Origin: a virus
Strand: one strand, 5' to 3'
Length of the DNA stretch: 64,000 nucleotides
Virus record (IMG/VR): IMGVR_UViG_3300023198_000559
Coordinates: 1-64,000 of that record
Positions 60,601 through 64,000 of the stretch are shown one piece after another (positions within the stretch are counted from its first letter, which is position 1; each line of letters starts with the position of its first letter). A program made the position numbers and the translations under genes. The notes below the pieces were generated by a model. It was not told where the DNA came from. It was given only the letters and a program-made list of their open reading frames with translations, and did no database searches.

Positions 60601-63600
60601 AAAGTAAGAGAGAATCCTACACAGGATGGTGCTGACGCATTAAACGAAATTCTATATGTAGCTTATCAAGGCAACTGGAACTTTAAGTTTGATGTGCATA
60701 CAATCAAAGGAACGAAGACTCCTAAGTTAGTGGTGGACGTATTTAATGACCAGTTAGGAGAATCCTATAAGAATATTGCCCTTCCTATTAATATAAGTTC
60801 TCTTGGAACACTTCAAAGTCTTATTGAAGATGGAACGGATGGAGCTATTACTTTAGGGCGATTCGCTTTCAAGAAGCATATTGCGAAAGATAAACTTACC
60901 AACGAAGAGGTTGAGAGGAAATTCACATTTAATACTACACCGGAAATTGTTAACGGGATTAATATTCAGTTTAAATTCAATGAACAAGCTCCAGTAGAAT
61001 CTGTAACTAAAACTCCTGCAAAGGATGTTTATGATGATACAGAGAGAGGTGACTTTGTACGTGCAAAAGCTAAAGTAGAAACAGAAGATAAAGCTAAAGC
61101 TCAAACTGCTGTTGGAAAGAAAGGTAATAATGGTCCAGTCTTCAAACAATCTACAGAAAAAGCTAGTGAGGTAATTCATTACAACCAGGCTTTAAAATGG
61201 TTAGAAAAGATTCTACCTAAAGGTATCTCAGTAGCAGATATGGCTACAGTTACAGAGAACTTAGAGACTCAAGGATATACCTGGGGAATGTTCGCTAACA
61301 AAGTTATTTATCTATCTACACAGGCACAGCAAGGAACTGAAGCTCACGAGGCTTTCCACGCTATCTTTAGAATAATGCTTACAGAAGGCGAACGTGCTAA
61401 GTTATATACTATAGCTCAAGCTAAGTGGGGGAAAGGAAAAACTCCTCTTTTCTACGAAGAGAAAATGGCTGACGAATTCATGGCCTGGAAGAATGCTAGG
61501 AATCGTAGAGTATCAGGTGTATTACAGTCCTTCTTTAATAAAATTACACAGTTTGCTAAGTTCATTACCGGTAGAGAATCTGAACTAGAAAGACTCTTCA
61601 GAAAGATTGATACTGGAGCCTTTACTAATAAGGAACTCCTTAATCATCAAACACATGTATACGATGCTCCGGTATACAAATTACTTAACGGAGGAGATCA
61701 CTATAAGATGAGTGTAGTAAAGAGTGAGAACATTCTTTACAGTACAGCTGCTTATGTACTTGAGCAACTAAACAACAAGATGGAATATACCAACATCCCT
61801 AATGCAGTTAAGAAACTCACTACAGACTATATGTTTGCACAGAGTACTAACTATGACATTGACATGGATGTTAATAAAGAAATTATCGCCGCTTCTGATG
61901 ATAAGTACATCAAAGAGAAAATGGCGGAACTAGAAGCTATCTATCAGAATCAAGAAAACATTGACTTGGTTGTAGCTGAAGTACTTAAACTTGTACGTAC
62001 ATATGAAATTCGTTCTATCGATACTATCATAGACGAACAAGATGACACTGAAGAATCCTTCAAAGCTTTTGATATCCATCAAGGTGAGCACGGAGGTTGG
62101 GCCAATGTAGCTAAAGAGATTAAGCAGTTTATTGCTTTGACTACCTACAATACCCTGGATGAGTTTAATAAACACATTACTAAGTCAATTGATTTTGTTT
62201 TAGTCTATGGTGCACTTCAAAGAAGACTTGCTGGTAAGAGTAGAGCTCAACAATTATTATCCTTCGAGTCATTCGCTCGTACAGACCAGCAGGTCAATGC
62301 ACTATGGAATAAGTTCTTAGTTGAAACCGGGTATGACCCAACAACTGGAACTAAGACTAATGAGATGATGTTCAACAGATTCTTGAACACCTTTGAATTA
62401 GAGAGTATGGACTACATGCAGTCTCTAAGAGTAAAGGACAAGGATGGTAGTCTTAAGCTGATTAATATGTCAGCTAATAGAGCTAACGCTGAAGTTATTC
62501 ATTTCGAGAATTGGGAAAGAAAAGCTAGTGAATACAATATCTTTGCAGACCAAAGTAAGAAAGACGATTTAGCAGAAGAATTAATCTTTGACGCAGCTGT
62601 TGGATTTGGAGTAGATACTTCAGGTGTAAACAAGCAAAACTCAATGGAGTTCTTTGAAGAGCACATACGTCAAATTATAAGTACGTTTGGAAAACTGGGT
62701 ATTGACTTATCTGAAGGTTATGTTTTAGAGTCTCTTGAAGAGGTTCATAATATTGGAACTAAACTCGAAGGAGTTGACTCTGATAGACAATACAGAATGT
62801 TAGAAGAGCAAGACCTTCTTGAAATTGCAAATCTTCTTAAAAAGGGAGACAATATCTTTGCTCAAAAAATAGATAAGGATGGAAACATACTTGAGAAGAC
62901 AGGTGCTCGTGGTCGATTAATAGCTATGGCCTCTGGAGATATTCACTATCGTACAGATATCTATGATGCTAACTTCCAGGATGCTGAGAACAAGTCACGT
63001 TACGCATTCGTATATCCTTCTTATATTCTAACTAAGATTAGAGACAAACACAATATTACTGAAGCGGAACTTCAAGAATTAAAAGAAGATCCATATTTCA
63101 AATACAATCCTTTAGTACAGTCTGCTAAATCTGCGGATTGGTTCCTAAACCTTAAAGCAGCATTCACTGGAGATTACAGGGATACTGTCGAAGATAAGGA
63201 TGGAAAGACTTTCAAAAGTACCACTCCGAAAGACTTGCTATTATCGTGGTATGGGTTGTACAATAAGAATAAAGAGTATTCATATTATACTCCAATGATT
63301 TATGAAGCCAAGTCAACTTCTATTTCTGTCAATCTACCTAATAATGTAAATGATGGCAAAAGTTGGGTGGACAAGAAAGGTGAGGTAACTAATGAGACAA
63401 TCAAGTATTTCATTAATACAATGTTCATGCAGGAGCATGCTCGTATTAAGGGCGATACCGGGATTACATTCATTGAACGTAAGAAGAACCCATGGGTAAC
63501 TCTTCCGTATTTTAATGGCCTAAAGAACAAGGGAAACTATATTACTGAATACTCTCAACAAGACATCATCGATAATAAAGATGGTGTAAGAATAACTATT

Positions 63601-64000
63601 GGTAATGCAATCAAAGAAAACCTTAATACTGAAATCACAGCTCACCAAACTGAGTTGATGAAGTATGGTATCATTACTAATGATAAGGAGAATAAACTTT
63701 TAGACTCTGACATAGAGAACATAACTGAGTACACAGCTGATTACTATATCAACGACTTAGTTAACTCAACTGCTATCTCACAAATTATCCAGGGAGACCT
63801 GGCCAAGGCTAAGAATCCTTTCGATAGGGTTAAGCGTAATGGTGGTGAACTAGCATATGGTACTCACTTTGGTGAAGGTACTTATAAGGTTGTATACAAG
63901 ACTGAGGATAAGAGAAAGTCCGATGGCATAGACAGAGACGACGCTCAGGTGTACGTAAGTATGAAGAGACGTATAGAGCAACTTGACAGACTTGGACGTC
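57610..64000 (+). CDS. Giant virion protein with HEAFH metallopeptidase motif, partial
   Basis: The first ~2,130 codons of a gene that continues past the window. It starts MTNPKDLVKSLNAADTLPDP, and residues ~85-210 contain Gly/Ala-rich hydrophobic segments (GQTAGAVGGGIAATAMMALG). At residues 1246-1250 HEAFH gives the zinc metallopeptidase HExxH motif, with MADEF downstream (Glu as a possible third ligand). The remainder is alpha/beta without known repeats. Large multi-domain proteins in this position in crAss-like phages are packaged and ejected into the host. A role in cleaving host or virion proteins is an inference. Confidence 0.7.
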   Translation, partial: MTNPKDLVKSLNAADTLPDPKTQTPEQVVKELNALPDYGPGRVSQGSAIIDSTKGIDHSFLDVETPFGISLPEQRAKNQTTTDKWLSGGIKGLSTFVTATGQTAGAVGGGIAATAMMALGNDFDSDLMFKNPVLDFFAKWNETVKERNPNYYSEAEVNASVIAGMGTANFWSDKFLDGVGFMASAIMTGYGAAKFGAQLGINVAGKIGSGFNTLQAALVGRTGESAIEANDAYEQTLEKLKASRLLGEHNLTDEEIEDRAKDARAATFGFNMAIAVTDAYQFGKIFKTIEGQAVKRSLFGGSRVGHAAEQVLIESQEENYQLAVADMAINMANNVTAKGTNANARDYFNNVVGGMMDNFSTKEGQESMLLGGLLGGGMGLAMHSNDRTKQMNRNVPEEIKKRNNKLMSVFNKDVDANYLERLAATQNDGIVEGLAKNLQLINLTLSKISEGTYDEFITELDEMAKQTPEQFKEIGVTVTAKDIKQQHSDAKNLIENYKALYDAMDPKVFDLKQDNAYEAIKANLFYVTAARNDIRTQLQQVGPYVAAVNVALKVEPELAMDEPFQVGKDQVIPQKVIEAQEKLVENRDALTKYINRVKTGKKLQKEIVDAYNQAQEVPTPVPTPKPKADPEIGSIQKVGKEGVPSKNIPFTKAVQLEDGSTNYTITDTEGLETIINDQKDSYTLVGYKGEFRGERQELNNNERYNFLQVFENFVSEEDLSRLQEILSFPNWKENIRITANKQNTGNVLERIKNFIAQKGTTTDIDNVYRTAVVGDNPMYLVPSSFIQIEMQIKDKDGNWTRMGHPGADPFKWRDKNGVALNFSSMTLEEFKDKFVFKQGTATAGVLIEPTQASLEQLQREQKESIKVYNAINDWYEKNGFSDLREIPEGFVKMFTRKMGFAFTKVGEWTKAKDFELDEGITSILRDNNENYVIIDMNTGRSIVDGKKYDVPAHIRKELGNTRYITKVNHPTIDDLYIKAAPGQLDGQDARDFIEQLTKVRENPTQDGADALNEILYVAYQGNWNFKFDVHTIKGTKTPKLVVDVFNDQLGESYKNIALPINISSLGTLQSLIEDGTDGAITLGRFAFKKHIAKDKLTNEEVERKFTFNTTPEIVNGINIQFKFNEQAPVESVTKTPAKDVYDDTERGDFVRAKAKVETEDKAKAQTAVGKKGNNGPVFKQSTEKASEVIHYNQALKWLEKILPKGISVADMATVTENLETQGYTWGMFANKVIYLSTQAQQGTEAHEAFHAIFRIMLTEGERAKLYTIAQAKWGKGKTPLFYEEKMADEFMAWKNARNRRVSGVLQSFFNKITQFAKFITGRESELERLFRKIDTGAFTNKELLNHQTHVYDAPVYKLLNGGDHYKMSVVKSENILYSTAAYVLEQLNNKMEYTNIPNAVKKLTTDYMFAQSTNYDIDMDVNKEIIAASDDKYIKEKMAELEAIYQNQENIDLVVAEVLKLVRTYEIRSIDTIIDEQDDTEESFKAFDIHQGEHGGWANVAKEIKQFIALTTYNTLDEFNKHITKSIDFVLVYGALQRRLAGKSRAQQLLSFESFARTDQQVNALWNKFLVETGYDPTTGTKTNEMMFNRFLNTFELESMDYMQSLRVKDKDGSLKLINMSANRANAEVIHFENWERKASEYNIFADQSKKDDLAEELIFDAAVGFGVDTSGVNKQNSMEFFEEHIRQIISTFGKLGIDLSEGYVLESLEEVHNIGTKLEGVDSDRQYRMLEEQDLLEIANLLKKGDNIFAQKIDKDGNILEKTGARGRLIAMASGDIHYRTDIYDANFQDAENKSRYAFVYPSYILTKIRDKHNITEAELQELKEDPYFKYNPLVQSAKSADWFLNLKAAFTGDYRDTVEDKDGKTFKSTTPKDLLLSWYGLYNKNKEYSYYTPMIYEAKSTSISVNLPNNVNDGKSWVDKKGEVTNETIKYFINTMFMQEHARIKGDTGITFIERKKNPWVTLPYFNGLKNKGNYITEYSQQDIIDNKDGVRITIGNAIKENLNTEITAHQTELMKYGIITNDKENKLLDSDIENITEYTADYYINDLVNSTAISQIIQGDLAKAKNPFDRVKRNGGELAYGTHFGEGTYKVVYKTEDKRKSDGIDRDDAQVYVSMKRRIEQLDRLGR

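Noticed and set aside
1-64000. Integrase, transposase or attachment sites that would mark a prophage or mobile element
   Set aside because: None of the protein sequences resembles an integrase or transposase, and no insertion-sequence ends were seen.

Overview
The window looks like about 64 kb of the genome of a tailed double-stranded DNA phage of Bacteroidota, most probably of the crAss-like (Crassvirales) type. The grounds are the two opposed gene blocks, a podovirus-like head and tail order (terminase, portal, scaffold-like protein, capsid, ring-like proteins, a ~1,500-residue tail protein, a giant protein), an IHF-like protein beside the terminase, and a replication block with family A DNA polymerase, DnaB-type helicase, primase and rIIA/rIIB homologues. 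Candidate promoters fit the Bacteroidota form (TTTG, 19-20 bases, TAnnTTTG). Many genes overlap at ATGA or TAATG. TAG ends several genes (for example the capsid gene) and no stop-suppressor tRNA is seen, so the standard code appears to be in use. The assignment rests on recognition, not on a search.

Left block (about 1-31,870, minus strand). Bases 1-5,640 hold three coiled-coil proteins built on a repeated QIKELKE unit, fourteen tRNA genes, one degenerate tRNA, and many small genes packed between them, two of which end inside a tRNA gene. Bases 5,700-11,400 hold zinc-knuckle proteins, a metallophosphoesterase, a nucleotide-metabolism protein, an adenosylcobalamin-type ribonucleotide reductase and a resolvase-like nuclease. 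Bases 11,400-23,400 hold rIIB, rIIA, primase, an SSB-like protein, a RecA-fold ATPase, helicase and DNA polymerase. Bases 23,400-27,000 hold small membrane, lipoprotein and unknown genes.

RNA island (about 27,000-31,900). A phage-encoded tmRNA (27,126-27,514) has an unusual 20-residue tag. Immediately downstream is a closed hairpin domain. Nearby are about 1.47 kb (28,798-30,264) and 0.56 kb (31,067-31,623) without genes but dense in hairpins, several capped by GNRA tetraloops only on the minus strand. These look like large structured noncoding RNAs and are the most unusual part of the window.

Divergent control region (31,870-32,722). It carries tandem 24-bp repeats, three TGTCACAA boxes, AT-rich palindromes and a strong host-type promoter facing right. 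It is a candidate origin and switch region.

Right block (32,723 to the end, plus strand). First come small early or accessory genes (winged-helix protein, RecB/Cas4-type nuclease, a GroES/gp31-like co-chaperonin, an IHF-like protein). Then come terminase, portal, scaffold-like protein, major capsid protein, ring/adaptor-like proteins, the 1,497-residue tail protein, two glycine-rich virion proteins, and the first ~2,130 codons of a giant protein with an HEAFH metallopeptidase motif, cut off by the window end.
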